DNA of 64,000 nucleotides from Vitreoscilla massiliensis (GTDB taxonomy: Bacteria > Pseudomonadota > Gammaproteobacteria > Burkholderiales > Neisseriaceae): the NCBI RefSeq assembly GCF_001457815.1, contig NZ_LN898216.1, positions 62,001-126,000 on the forward strand. Reading direction: 5' to 3'. This document shows, piece after piece, positions 1-8,843 of this stretch (the first letter of the stretch is position 1; each line of letters opens with the position of its first letter). Made by a program: the position numbers and the translations under genes. A model generated the notes under the pieces. The model did no database searches. It was not told the DNA's origin and was given only the letters and a program-made list of their open reading frames with translations.

Positions 1-554
1 GCATAAGCATTGGTGCTGAACACATCCAAGCCATGTTTCTGATGGCGCACACTGAGCATATTGCCCAAGGAAAAACCATAAGTACCGAGCATGGCCAAGC
101 CTATTCCCCACAATTGCCCCAACTGCCAAGTGCCAAAATCCAATTCATGCCAAAACAGCAATACGATGCCGAGCAAACCCATACAAGCGGCCGGTAAAAA
201 ACGCGCGTGCGGCTTTTGTCCAAAAAACAGCCAAGCATTCAGGGCATTGAAAAACACCGCCATCGAAAATATCACCGATTCCAAGCCGGAATTGATGTAG
301 CGCACAGCGGTGTAAAAACACACAAAATTGAGGCTGAACACGCACAAGCTTTGTAACACACAAAAGCCGTGGTCACGCCAACGCAAGCGCTGCAAACGCC
401 CCGTCAGCGCCAAACCCATGAGCAACACCAACGCGGCGATGGCAAAGCGCCAAAAAATCGCCGTCAACGGCGGCGCATACGCGCTTTGCAAGGTGATGCC
501 TATCCAAGTGGTGCCCCAAATCAACACCACCGCCACATACAATAAAACATTCAT
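1..554 (-). CDS. EamA/DMT-family permease, 3' end outside window
   Basis: Reading the minus strand from the ATG at 554 gives a very hydrophobic protein beginning MNVLLYVAVVLIWGTTWIG, open to the window edge (184 codons seen). The opening WGTTW motif after a first membrane helix, and repeated helices separated by short basic loops, are typical of drug/metabolite exporters of the EamA (RhaT/YdcZ-like) type, which have ten helices and about 300 residues. About six helices are visible. It is divergent from the AraC-type gene at 741, a common regulator-exporter arrangement, so that regulator may control it. The substrate cannot be told. Confidence 0.8.
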   Translation of the reverse strand, partial: MNVLLYVAVVLIWGTTWIGITLQSAYAPPLTAIFWRFAIAALVLLMGLALTGRLQRLRWRDHGFCVLQSLCVFSLNFVCFYTAVRYINSGLESVIFSMAVFFNALNAWLFFGQKPHARFLPAACMGLLGIVLLFWHELDFGTWQLGQLWGIGLAMLGTYGFSLGNMLSVRHQKHGLDVFSTNAY

Positions 555-740
555 GTCGTTTAACCTGTTTCAAAACCAGCGCTCAGTCTGCACCATCGAC
601 CCAAAGCGCGCTGCGCCAAAACAGCGCCAGACTGTTCTGTTCTTGTGGTTTTTTGCAAAGTCTCGTCATTCATGCGGCCTGTAAGGCCAAAAAACCCCTA
701 CAATAGCGTGGTTTAACGCATCTTTGCCGAGCGCAGATTT

Positions 741-1595
741 ATGGCTTACCAAACCCGACAACAATTGGAGCAAACCCACGCCGTGTTGCACAACAGCGTG
801 AATCTCAGCTCGGGCATGCAACTGGCGCAGTGGAGCAATCACCACGACCATGTGGCGGTGTGCAGCGACCACCACACGCTGAGTTTGTATGTGCACGAAG
901 GCTATGAGAGTTACCAAAAAACCCGCATGGGCTGGAAAAATGGCGGCGCGCCGGGCAAGTTTTGCCTGATGCCCAAACACCAGCGCAGCGAATGGGACAT
1001 ACGCGGGCAATTGGGCTTTGTGCACCTGTATTTCACCGATGCGCATTTGCACGACATCGCCACGCAAGTGTGGGACAAAGACCCGCACAACATCGTCTTG
1101 AACGAGCAAGCGTTTTGCCGCGATGAGCACATCGCGCAGTTATACCAATTGTTTTTGCTGGAGCCGACTTGGCAAGACCCTGCCAACCATTTGCAATTGA
1201 GCACCACCAGCACGCTGCTGCTCAACCACTTAATCAAACACTACGGCCAAGTGTCGTGGCAAGCGCCGCAAAGCAAAGGCGGCTTGTCGCCGCACAGTTT
1301 GCGCGTGGTGTTGGCTTACATAGACGCGCATCTGGCTGAGGCGCTGACTTTGCAAGACTTGGCGCAAGTGGTGCATTTAAGTGCCTACCATTTTGCCCAT
1401 ATGTTCAAGCAATCGACGCAGATGTCGCCGCACCAATATGTGTTGCAACGGCGCTTACAGCAAGCGCGTGATTTGATACGCAGCAGTGATGAGCCCTTGT
1501 TAGACATCGCCTTGCAATGCGGTTTTGGCAATGCCAGCCATTTCAGTCGCCGCTTCAAACAACACTTTGGCGTGTTGCCATCGCAATTGCGTTAA
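741..1595 (+). CDS. AraC-family transcriptional regulator
   Basis: 284 residues. The C-terminal ~100 residues carry the two helix-turn-helix units of the AraC/XylS family: LTLQDLAQVVHLSAYHFAHMF, then the second unit and signature LLDIALQCGFGNASHFSRRFKQHFG, ending close to the stop as usual. The N-terminal ~180 residues are a cupin-like ligand domain with no specific match I recognise. It is divergent from the EamA exporter gene, which is the simplest candidate target. A DUS-like word at 674-684 lies in the shared 186-bp intergenic region. The start has only a weak ribosome site. Confidence 0.85.
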   Translation: MAYQTRQQLEQTHAVLHNSVNLSSGMQLAQWSNHHDHVAVCSDHHTLSLYVHEGYESYQKTRMGWKNGGAPGKFCLMPKHQRSEWDIRGQLGFVHLYFTDAHLHDIATQVWDKDPHNIVLNEQAFCRDEHIAQLYQLFLLEPTWQDPANHLQLSTTSTLLLNHLIKHYGQVSWQAPQSKGGLSPHSLRVVLAYIDAHLAEALTLQDLAQVVHLSAYHFAHMFKQSTQMSPHQYVLQRRLQQARDLIRSSDEPLLDIALQCGFGNASHFSRRFKQHFGVLPSQLR

Positions 1596-1621
1596 GGGGT
1601 TTTGATAGCGTGTTGCAATGC

Positions 1622-1648
1622 TTACAGGCCGCATCAAGCGGCCTGTAA
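1622..1648. terminator. Bidirectional terminator from inverted DUS-like pair
   Basis: TTACAGGCCGC, five bases, then GCGGCCTGTAA: a perfect 11-bp stem. It sits between the convergent ends of the AraC-type gene and benK, so it can stop transcription in both directions. Confidence 0.8.
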
Positions 1649-1668
1649 ATGTTTAAAACACTGTGATG

Positions 1669-3057
1669 TCATGATTGATTGCTGTAAGTCGGCGCGGTGG
1701 TGGTCGCAGGCTGATCTGCGGTTTCAGCAGTCGGCGTATGTTTGGCATCGACCGAGGCTTTCAAATTCACCAAGAAGATGGCCAAGGCAGCGATGAAACC
1801 TGGGATAGCGATGGCCAAGAAATTCATTTGGTGTGGCAATTCAAATGTCAGCAAAGCACCGGTCAAAACAGGGCCAACAATGGCGCCGATGCGGCCTATG
1901 CCCGAAGCCCAACCCATGCCAGTAGAGCGCACTGCTGCTGGATAGAACTGCGCCACAAAGGTATACAACAATATTTGTGAACCGATGGTGGCGGCGCCAG
2001 CGATGGCGATTAAGGTGTAGAGCACGGCTTGTGGGCTTTTGAAACCTAACAAAATCAAGGCGATGGCACCGACGGCAAACATGATGGTGAGCACCGGTTT
2101 CAAGTGAAATTTGTCCGCCAACACACCGCCACCGATGGCACCAATCATGCCGCCGATGTTCAAGGCAAACAAGAACAGCAAGCTCGCACCCAAGGAATAA
2201 CCGGCCTGTAACATCAGTTTTGGCAACCAGCTGCCCAAGGCATACACCATCAACAAACACATGAAGAAGGCGACCCAAAACATCAAGGTACTGAAGGTGC
2301 GGTTTTGTTGGAACAAGGCTTTCAATGGCGCTTCGTCACCGGCAGTTTTCTCATTTAACCCAAATTGGGTTTGCGCGTTGGCTTGGATGCTGGGGTCGAT
2401 CTTATTAACAATGCTGGCCACTTGTGCGGTTTCGCCTTTTTGGGTCAAGAACATCAGCGATTCAGGCAGGAATTTCCACAACAAAGGCAATACCAACAAA
2501 GGCACGCCGGCGATGTAAAACATGATTTTCCAACCGTAATCGGCCACCAAGAACGAGCCTAACAAAGCCGACGCCATCCCGCCTATGGCATAACCGCTGA
2601 ACATGATGGCGACCAAGGTGCTGCGGATGCGTTTGGGTGCGTATTCTGTCATCAGCGCCACCACGTTAGGCATCACCCCACCTATGCCCAAACCGGCCAA
2701 GAAACGCAAGATGCCGAACTGGATAGGGTTCGCGGCAAACGAGCCCAAGAAGGTAAAGCCACTGAAAATGGCCACACACATCATGATGGTTTTTTTGCGA
2801 CCCAATTTGTCCGACAAAGTGCCAAAACTCATGGCGCCGAACATCATGCCAAACAAGGCGGTGCTGGCGAGCAAGCCGGCTTCCACTGGGCTTAAGCCCC
2901 ATTCTTTCATCAGCAGCGGCAAGGCCACGCCATAGATGACCAAGTCGTAGCCATCAAAAATAATCACCAGCAAACACCAAATTAACACCCCCCAGTGAAA
3001 CGGGGTGAATTTGGCCTGATCGACCAGCTCGTTGATATTGATATTATTGGTTTTCAT
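1669..3057 (-). CDS. benK: Benzoate/aromatic acid MFS transporter (AaHS family)
   Basis: 462 residues from the ATG at 3057, chosen because it has a good ribosome site (AGAGGA) and because an extension to 3273 would add non-membrane sequence. Twelve membrane helices are apparent. DGYDL (residues 35-39) in helix 1 and GTLSDKLGRKK (79-89) between helices 2 and 3 match the aromatic acid:H+ symporter family (BenK, PcaK). Within a benzoate cluster BenK is the natural call, but 4-hydroxybenzoate or muconate cannot be excluded. A terminator at 3225-3250 separates it from pcaD, so it probably has its own promoter. It is the last gene of the aromatic cluster. Confidence 0.85.
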   Translation of the reverse strand: MKTNNININELVDQAKFTPFHWGVLIWCLLVIIFDGYDLVIYGVALPLLMKEWGLSPVEAGLLASTALFGMMFGAMSFGTLSDKLGRKKTIMMCVAIFSGFTFLGSFAANPIQFGILRFLAGLGIGGVMPNVVALMTEYAPKRIRSTLVAIMFSGYAIGGMASALLGSFLVADYGWKIMFYIAGVPLLVLPLLWKFLPESLMFLTQKGETAQVASIVNKIDPSIQANAQTQFGLNEKTAGDEAPLKALFQQNRTFSTLMFWVAFFMCLLMVYALGSWLPKLMLQAGYSLGASLLFLFALNIGGMIGAIGGGVLADKFHLKPVLTIMFAVGAIALILLGFKSPQAVLYTLIAIAGAATIGSQILLYTFVAQFYPAAVRSTGMGWASGIGRIGAIVGPVLTGALLTFELPHQMNFLAIAIPGFIAALAIFLVNLKASVDAKHTPTAETADQPATTTAPTYSNQS

Positions 3058-3367
3058 GTATTTTTCCTCTATTGTCGTGTGCTTCTCACCCGCACACAAT
3101 GAGGCAAATTCGCCACGGTGTCCAAAACCGAATTTGCATACATTCATACCTAAAAAGTTGCTTGCCACTTGTAGCAAGCCGCACAGACTGTTTTTAAAAT
3201 TCAAATACTTGTAAAATAAAATCCAAAAAAAAGCCGCATAGCGGCTTAAAACTGCGTTACCTATCCGAAACACGCAGAGAGATCATATTTCTGTTGCTCA
3301 CGACCTGCACATGCAGGAACAGAGCGTGGACAACAGAACATCAGTTACAACAAACTGTATACCTTTT
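3058..3367 (-). promoter_or_regulatory. 310-bp benK upstream region
   Basis: No gene here. Going towards benK it holds the pcaD-side terminator (3225-3250), a small hairpin (CTTGC/GCAAG near 3172-3190) and, at 3146-3160, ATAC-N7-GTTG, a half match to the ATAC-N7-GTAT sites used by BenM/CatM. A benK promoter must lie between about 3060 and 3220. I could not fix its -10 and -35. Confidence 0.4.
3225..3250 (-). terminator. Rho-independent terminator downstream of pcaD
   Basis: On the minus strand AAGCCGC-TAT-GCGGCTT is followed by a run of eight T. It ends the ben/cat/pca transcript about 120 bp past the pcaD stop. Confidence 0.8.
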
Positions 3368-4150
3368 TTATAAGGAATCTAAGAATTCCCCCAAGGCTTG
3401 GTTAAACGCCTCAGGCGCTTCGATATTGGAAATGTGTGATGCGGGTATCGCATACAACTTACTGCCAGCCACCGCCACTTGCATGAATTCAGCATCGGCC
3501 ACCGTGGTCACAGGGTCTTCCGTGCCCGCCACAAGCAACAGCGGGATTTGAATTTCACCCAATTGCGCGCGCACATCGGCCACGGCCAAGGCTTCACAAC
3601 AGCTGGCATAGCCTTCGGCGCTGCCGGCGGCCAAGTCTTGTTGCATTTTGCTGATGGTGTCGGGATGGCTGCTGACAAAGTCGGCGGTAAACCAACGACC
3701 GGCAGCAGTTGAAGCGATGGGATGCAAACCTTGTTCACGCACCAAGGCCGCGCGTTCCCGCCATGGGCCTTCTTGACCGATTTTGGCGGCGCTGTTGCAC
3801 ACGCTCACCGACAAGAAACGCTCGGGATGGTTAATCGCCAACCACAAACCGGTAATGCCGCCCATAGAGATGCCACAAAAATGCGCTTCCTCCACTTGCA
3901 AATGGTCTAACAAAGCCAGCACATCCTCGCCCAGTTCCGCCAAGGTATACGGGCCTTTTGGTGCGCCCGACAGACCATGACCACGGGTGTCGTAACACAC
4001 CACACAGTAAGCGGCCTGTAATACCGCATATTGCGGCTCCCACATGCTCAAATTGGTGCCCAAGGAATTGGAAAAAATCAGTGTGGGCTTGCTGGCATCG
4101 CCAAAGATTTGGTAATGCACATCGTGACTGCTCAGTTTCAAAATCGCCAT
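3368..4150 (-). CDS. pcaD: 3-oxoadipate enol-lactonase
   Basis: 260 residues, an alpha/beta hydrolase. The nucleophile elbow is GISMGG (93-98, Ser95). The other members of the triad are probably Asp212 (GTEDP) and His239 (ASHISNIEAP), and the oxyanion region NSLGTNLSMW is typical of PcaD. It hydrolyses 3-oxoadipate enol-lactone, the product of CatC, to 3-oxoadipate. It lies 9 bp downstream of pcaF and is the last gene before the terminator at 3225-3250. The placement after CatC and before PcaIJ in the pathway supports the call. Confidence 0.93.
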   Translation of the reverse strand: MAILKLSSHDVHYQIFGDASKPTLIFSNSLGTNLSMWEPQYAVLQAAYCVVCYDTRGHGLSGAPKGPYTLAELGEDVLALLDHLQVEEAHFCGISMGGITGLWLAINHPERFLSVSVCNSAAKIGQEGPWRERAALVREQGLHPIASTAAGRWFTADFVSSHPDTISKMQQDLAAGSAEGYASCCEALAVADVRAQLGEIQIPLLLVAGTEDPVTTVADAEFMQVAVAGSKLYAIPASHISNIEAPEAFNQALGEFLDSL

Positions 4151-4159
4151 GCCCTGCCC

Positions 4160-5368
4160 CTATTCCACACGCTCAAGCAACAGCGCAATGCCTTGACCCA
4201 CGCCTATGCACATCGAACACAAGGCATAACGGCCTTGGATGTTTTCCAAATGGTTCAAAGCAGTGGTGACCAAACGCGCACCAGAAGCGCCCAACGGATG
4301 GCCGATGGATATCGCGCCGCCATTCGGATTCACATGTTCGGCGCCATCGGGCAAACCCAAGTCGCGGGTACAGGCCAAGGCTTGCGCGGCAAACGCCTCG
4401 TTCAATTCAATCACGTCTATGTCTTCAAGCTTCACGCCGGTTTGTTGCAGCAATTTTTTAATCGCTGGCGCTGGGCCAAAACCCATGATGCGCGGCTCGA
4501 CGCCGACGGTGGTTGCACCGATGATTTTGGCACGCGGTTTCAGACCGTATTGTTGCACCGCTGCGACGGAAGCGATTAACACCGCGGACGCGCCATCGTT
4601 AATGCCTGAAGCATTGCCTGCGGTCACCGTGCCATCTGGTTTGACCACGCCTTTGAGCTTGGCCAAGGTTTCCAACGTGGTGCTTGGACGGGGAAAACCA
4701 TCTTTGTCCACCACCACTGGATCGCCTTTTTTCTGCGGGATGGTCACGGCGATGATTTCTTTGTCGAAATAGCCACGCGCTTGCGCGGCGGCTGTGCGCT
4801 GTTGGCTGGTCAAGGCAAACAAGTCTTGGTCGGCGCGCGACACATGGAATTGCTCGGCGACGTTTTCAGCGGTTTGCGGCATGGTTTCCACGCCGTACAG
4901 CTCTTTCAATTTCGGATTGATGAAGCGCCAGCCCATGGTGGTGTCTTCAATTTTTTGTGTGCGTCCAAACGCGCCATCAGATTTGCCCATCACATACGGC
5001 GCACGGGTCATGGACTCGACGCCACCTGCGATGATGAGGTTGGCTTCATCTGCTTTGATGGCGCGTGCGGCCATCGCAATCGCGTCCAAAGACGAACCGC
5101 ACAAGCGGTTGACCGTGGTCGCGGGCACTTGGTATGGCAAGCCTGCGAGCAAGGCCGACATGCGACCGACATTGCGGTTGTCTTCGCCGCCTTGGTTGGC
5201 ACAGCCATAAATCACATCGTCTACCGCTTCCCAATTCACGCTGCTGTTGCGCTCCATCAAGGCCTTAATCGGCAAAGCACCCAAATCGTCGGCACGCACA
5301 CTGGCCAATTCGCCACCATAACGGCCAAACGGCGTACGTATCGCATCAATAATGTAAGCGTTCTTCAT
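4160..5368 (-). CDS. pcaF: 3-oxoadipyl-CoA thiolase
   Basis: 402 residues from the ATG at 5368 (ribosome site AAAGGA), opening MKNAYIIDAIRTPFGRYGG as in PcaF/PaaJ. An in-frame extension to 5425 would start inside a DUS-like word and is rejected. Thiolase residues are present: Cys90 (RLCGSS), His357 (GHPLGASGAR) and Cys387 (CIGVGQG). It cleaves 3-oxoadipyl-CoA to succinyl-CoA and acetyl-CoA, the last step of the pathway. Its place beside pcaIJ favours PcaF over a general acetoacetyl-CoA thiolase. Confidence 0.95.
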   Translation of the reverse strand: MKNAYIIDAIRTPFGRYGGELASVRADDLGALPIKALMERNSSVNWEAVDDVIYGCANQGGEDNRNVGRMSALLAGLPYQVPATTVNRLCGSSLDAIAMAARAIKADEANLIIAGGVESMTRAPYVMGKSDGAFGRTQKIEDTTMGWRFINPKLKELYGVETMPQTAENVAEQFHVSRADQDLFALTSQQRTAAAQARGYFDKEIIAVTIPQKKGDPVVVDKDGFPRPSTTLETLAKLKGVVKPDGTVTAGNASGINDGASAVLIASVAAVQQYGLKPRAKIIGATTVGVEPRIMGFGPAPAIKKLLQQTGVKLEDIDVIELNEAFAAQALACTRDLGLPDGAEHVNPNGGAISIGHPLGASGARLVTTALNHLENIQGRYALCSMCIGVGQGIALLLERVE

Positions 5369-5398
5369 CTGTTTTTCCTTTGTGACTTGTTTTGATGT

Positions 5399-5420
5399 AG
5401 CGACCTGTTTACAGGCCGCT
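5399..5420. repeat. Imperfect hairpin with DUS-like word between pcaJ and pcaF
   Basis: AGCGACCTGT, two bases, then ACAGGCCGCT: ten-bp arms with one mismatch, within the short pcaJ-pcaF gap. There is no T-run, so it is more likely an uptake word or an mRNA processing stem than a terminator. Confidence 0.5.
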
Positions 5421-5427
5421 TTCATGC

Positions 5428-6078
5428 TTAATGGGTGGCATCAATCAAGGTCGCGCCTGTCAATGCTTGCAATTCGTCAAAACCCAAACCATCGACTTTT
5501 TCGATGACTTTCAAGCCGTCTGGCGTCACGTCAATGACACACAAATCGGTGTAAATGCGGTTGACGCAATGCTTGCCTGTGACAGGGTAAGTCAATTCGG
5601 CGACGATTTTCGGTTCGCCCGCTTTGGTCACATGGTCGGTGGTGACAAACACTTTTTTCGCGCCCACGGCCAAGTCCATCGCGCCGCCAACTGCCGGAAT
5701 TGCATCGGGTGCACCGGTGTGCCAATTGGCCAAATCGCCATTGGCCGCTACTTGAAATGCGCCCAACACACAAATGTCCAAATGGCCGCCACGCATCATT
5801 GTGAACGAATCACCGTGGTGGAAAAACGAGCCACCAGTGAGCATGGTCACATACTCTTTGCCCGCATTAATCAACTCAGGATCTTCTTCGCCCGCTGGCG
5901 GTGGTGGGCCAAACGCCAATAAGCCGTTTTCCGAATGCAAGAACACGTCTTTGTCGGCAGGCAAATACTTGGAAATCTTGGTAGGCAAGCCTATGCCCAG
6001 ATTCACATACGCGCCATCGGGAATGTCTTGCGCCACACGGGCGGCAATTTGGTCACGCGTCAGTTTGGTATAAGTCAT
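5428..6078 (-). CDS. pcaJ: 3-oxoadipate CoA-transferase, beta subunit
   Basis: 216 residues. The catalytic glutamate is Glu50 in SENGLLAFGPPP, the hallmark of the beta subunit of class I CoA-transferases, and NLGIGLPTKI is typical of PcaJ/ScoB. With PcaI it moves CoA from succinyl-CoA to 3-oxoadipate. pcaI ends 12 bp upstream, so the two subunits are cotranscribed. The neighbouring thiolase and lactonase separate it from acetoacetate CoA-transferases. Confidence 0.93.
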   Translation of the reverse strand: MTYTKLTRDQIAARVAQDIPDGAYVNLGIGLPTKISKYLPADKDVFLHSENGLLAFGPPPPAGEEDPELINAGKEYVTMLTGGSFFHHGDSFTMMRGGHLDICVLGAFQVAANGDLANWHTGAPDAIPAVGGAMDLAVGAKKVFVTTDHVTKAGEPKIVAELTYPVTGKHCVNRIYTDLCVIDVTPDGLKVIEKVDGLGFDELQALTGATLIDATH

Positions 6079-6090
6079 GTTGGTTTCTCC

Positions 6091-6762
6091 TTACTGCGCC
6101 GGCGCAACTTGCACCACGTGTTGAACAAAAATGCCGGGGGTGATGATGTGTTCGGGATCAAGCTCACCCAAAGCCACGATTTCATTCACTTGCGCAATGG
6201 TGCAATCGGAAGCGGTGGCCATGATGGGGCCGAAATTGCGCGCGGATTTGCGGTAAACCAAATTACCCCAACGGTCGCCTTGGTAGGCTTTGATTAAGGC
6301 AAAGTCGGCACGAATTGGGTTTTCCAACACATAGTCTTTGCCTTCGTAATGCATGGTTGGTTTGCCTTCAGCCAATAAAGTGCCGAAGCCTGTTGGCGTG
6401 TAAATCGGGCCCAAACCCATGCCAGCGGCTTGGATGCGACAGGCCAAATTGCCTTGTGGCACCAATTCCAATTCAATTTTGCCGGCCAAATACAATTCAT
6501 CAAACACCCATGAATCGGATTGGCGCGGGAAAGAGCAAATCATTTTGCGCACTGCGCCGGTTTTCAACAATTTGGCCAAGCCATAATCGCCATTGCCGGC
6601 ATTGTTGTTGACGATGACCAAATCTTTCACGCCCAATTCAATCAAGCCATCGATGAGTTCAGCCGGTTGACCTGCGGTGCCAAAGCCACCAATCATCACG
6701 GTATTGCCGTCTTTGATTTGGCCAACTGCTTCCAGTAAAGAAGCGGAGGTTTTGTCTATCAT
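6091..6762 (-). CDS. pcaI: 3-oxoadipate CoA-transferase, alpha subunit
   Basis: 223 residues. It carries the CoA-transferase alpha signature GGFGTAGQP (25-33) and the oxyanion-hole region near VNNNAGNGDYG. It pairs with PcaJ, encoded just downstream. A 66-bp gap containing a DUS-like word (6786-6796) separates it from benE. Confidence 0.93.
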   Translation of the reverse strand: MIDKTSASLLEAVGQIKDGNTVMIGGFGTAGQPAELIDGLIELGVKDLVIVNNNAGNGDYGLAKLLKTGAVRKMICSFPRQSDSWVFDELYLAGKIELELVPQGNLACRIQAAGMGLGPIYTPTGFGTLLAEGKPTMHYEGKDYVLENPIRADFALIKAYQGDRWGNLVYRKSARNFGPIMATASDCTIAQVNEIVALGELDPEHIITPGIFVQHVVQVAPAQ

Positions 6763-6828
6763 GTTCTTCTCTATTCTCTCTAAATGCGGCCTGTAAACCC
6801 GATACTGCGTTTACCAGCCCGGATGGTA

Positions 6829-8028
6829 TTAGACTTTAGCCACCTGTTTGACAGGGCGCTTGTTTAAGATCAAATGGGCGACGATACCAATGCAAATGCC
6901 CCAAAATACCGAATTCAAACCCAAAAACTTCATGCCCGAGGCGCTGGCTAAGAAGGTAATCAACGCCGCATCACGCTGTTCTGGATTGGCCATGGCCATG
7001 GACACATTGGTGGCAATCGCGCCCAACAATGCCAAACCTGCCAAAGCCGCCACCAATTCCTTGGGCAACAGACTGAACAACATCACGATGCTGCCAGCAA
7101 ACAAACCGCCGATGATGTAGAAAATACCGTTGGCGATGCCTGCAATGTACCGCTTATCCGCTTGCTCGTGCGCATCTTTACCCATGCACAAGGCTGCGGT
7201 AATCGAAGCCAACACGATGGTGATGCCGCCAACAAACGCCACCGCCAACGACACCACGCTGGTGGCACTGATGATGGGTTTGGCTGGCATGTCGTAACCA
7301 CTGATTTTCATGATGGCCATGCCGGGCAAAAACTGTCCTGACAGGCTGACCAAGATCAGCGGAATGGCCAGATTGAAGACACTGTTCCACGTCCATTCTG
7401 GGGCGATGAATTGCGGGATGGCCAAGGAGAAATCCACGTCCACAGGATTCATTTTGCCACCGGCCAAACTCAAGGCCACACCAGCGACCAACACCCACAC
7501 CATTGCATAACGCGGACTGAAGCGCTTGGCCAGCAAAAACACCAGCAACATGCCAAACACAATCACCGGCATGGTGTCGGTGGCCTTGAACAAGCCCAAA
7601 CCGAACTGAAACAAAATGCCGGCCATCATTGCTGCGGCAATGTCTTGCGGTATCCATTTCAACAACACATCAAAATAGCCGGTGATGCCGATCAGAAAAA
7701 TCACCACCGCCGCAATGATGTAAGCCGCCACCACCTCATTCAAACTGATGTGCGGAAACAGTGTCACCAGCAGTGCCGTTCCCGGTGCCGACCATGCGGT
7801 AATCACCGGCACTTTGTATTTCACCGACAGGTAAATCCCTGCCACGGCAGCGCCGATGGAAATGCCCCAAATCCACGACACCATCATGTCGTTAGACACA
7901 TGCGCATTCTGAGCGGCCTGAAAGAAAATAATCAAAGGCCCAGAATACGAAATCAACACCGCCAAGAAACCTGCTACCGTGGCCGACACAGACCAATCGT
8001 TTTTAATGCTTTGCAAGGCATTTGGCAT
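6829..8028 (-). CDS. benE: Benzoate/H+ symporter, BenE family
   Basis: 399 residues and about 11-12 membrane helices, opening with VSATVAGFLAVLISYSGPLIIFFQAA, which is characteristic of the BenE family. BenE imports benzoate with protons. Together with benK at the far end of the cluster this gives two unrelated benzoate importers. It lies 18 bp downstream of benD, in the same direction. Confidence 0.93.
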   Translation of the reverse strand: MPNALQSIKNDWSVSATVAGFLAVLISYSGPLIIFFQAAQNAHVSNDMMVSWIWGISIGAAVAGIYLSVKYKVPVITAWSAPGTALLVTLFPHISLNEVVAAYIIAAVVIFLIGITGYFDVLLKWIPQDIAAAMMAGILFQFGLGLFKATDTMPVIVFGMLLVFLLAKRFSPRYAMVWVLVAGVALSLAGGKMNPVDVDFSLAIPQFIAPEWTWNSVFNLAIPLILVSLSGQFLPGMAIMKISGYDMPAKPIISATSVVSLAVAFVGGITIVLASITAALCMGKDAHEQADKRYIAGIANGIFYIIGGLFAGSIVMLFSLLPKELVAALAGLALLGAIATNVSMAMANPEQRDAALITFLASASGMKFLGLNSVFWGICIGIVAHLILNKRPVKQVAKV

Positions 8029-8046
8029 GACTGCTCCCCGTATCGA

Positions 8047-8829
8047 TTAACCTTGATCGCCGCCGCCCACAGGCACGACCGTACCCGTCATGTAAGACGA
8101 ATCATCCGATGCCAAAAACAAAATGGCATGGACCTGCTCTTGTATCGTGCCATAGCGGCCAAAAAACGTCCTGTCGCGGGTTTGATCCACCACCGCCTGC
8201 ATCCATTCTTGCTCAGCTGCCGACAAAGGATTGGCATTGCGCGGAATCTTGCGCGGTGGTGCTTCGGTGCCACCGGTAGCGACGGCGTTGACACGGATGC
8301 CATCGGCGGCGTGTTCAAACGCCAACGATGCGGTCAAGGCATTGACGCCACCTTTGGAAGCCGAATACGGAATGCGGTTGATGCCGCGGGTGGCGATGGA
8401 TGACACATTGACGATGGTGCCTTGTTGATTTTTAATCATTTCCGGCAACACTGCACGGCAACACCACATGGTCGGGAACAGCGAGCGGTTTACTTCTTTG
8501 ATGATTTCCGCTTCGGTGAATTCTTGAAACGGCTTCATCCAAATCGCGCCGCCGACATTGTTAATCAACACATCGATGCGACCGAATTTGTCTATGGCCG
8601 CCGCCATCGCCGCTTCGGCGCCCGCAAAAGTCTCCAAGTCTGCCAACACCATGATGGCCTCAGCCCCCAAGGCGTGCACAGCTTGCAACACGTCTTGCAG
8701 TAATTCGGATCGGTCGACCAATATCAGTTGCGCGCCCTCACGAGCGGCCTGTAAGGCCACACCCTCGCCTATGCCTTGGGCAGCGCCAGTGACCACCACC
8801 ACTTTGTTCGTAAATCGTTGCGTTTGCAT
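8047..8829 (-). CDS. benD: cis-benzoate diol dehydrogenase
   Basis: 260 residues, a short-chain dehydrogenase. The NAD site TGAAQGIGEG is at 14-23 and the catalytic set is Ser144, Tyr155 and Lys159 (YSASK). It oxidises and decarboxylates 1,2-dihydroxycyclohexa-3,5-diene-1-carboxylate, the product of BenABC, to catechol. It starts 14 bp after benC, and the gene order benABCDE matches other benzoate operons. A DUS-like word is embedded in its N-terminal coding part (8744-8754). Confidence 0.95.
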   Translation of the reverse strand: MQTQRFTNKVVVVTGAAQGIGEGVALQAAREGAQLILVDRSELLQDVLQAVHALGAEAIMVLADLETFAGAEAAMAAAIDKFGRIDVLINNVGGAIWMKPFQEFTEAEIIKEVNRSLFPTMWCCRAVLPEMIKNQQGTIVNVSSIATRGINRIPYSASKGGVNALTASLAFEHAADGIRVNAVATGGTEAPPRKIPRNANPLSAAEQEWMQAVVDQTRDRTFFGRYGTIQEQVHAILFLASDDSSYMTGTVVPVGGGDQG

Positions 8830-8843
8830 GATGGGTCCTTGGC

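Noticed and set aside
91..684. Two plus-strand open frames at the left end
   Set aside because: They are antisense shadows of the partial EamA permease, which is clearly coding on the minus strand.
5369..5425. Longer pcaF start
   Set aside because: The extension begins inside a DUS-like word, adds lysine-rich sequence not found in thiolases, and the ATG at 5368 has a proper ribosome site.
7411..8403. Plus-strand open frame of 330 codons
   Set aside because: Lies antisense to benE and benD, is very rich in His and Arg, has no recognisable motif, and the minus-strand genes are unmistakable.
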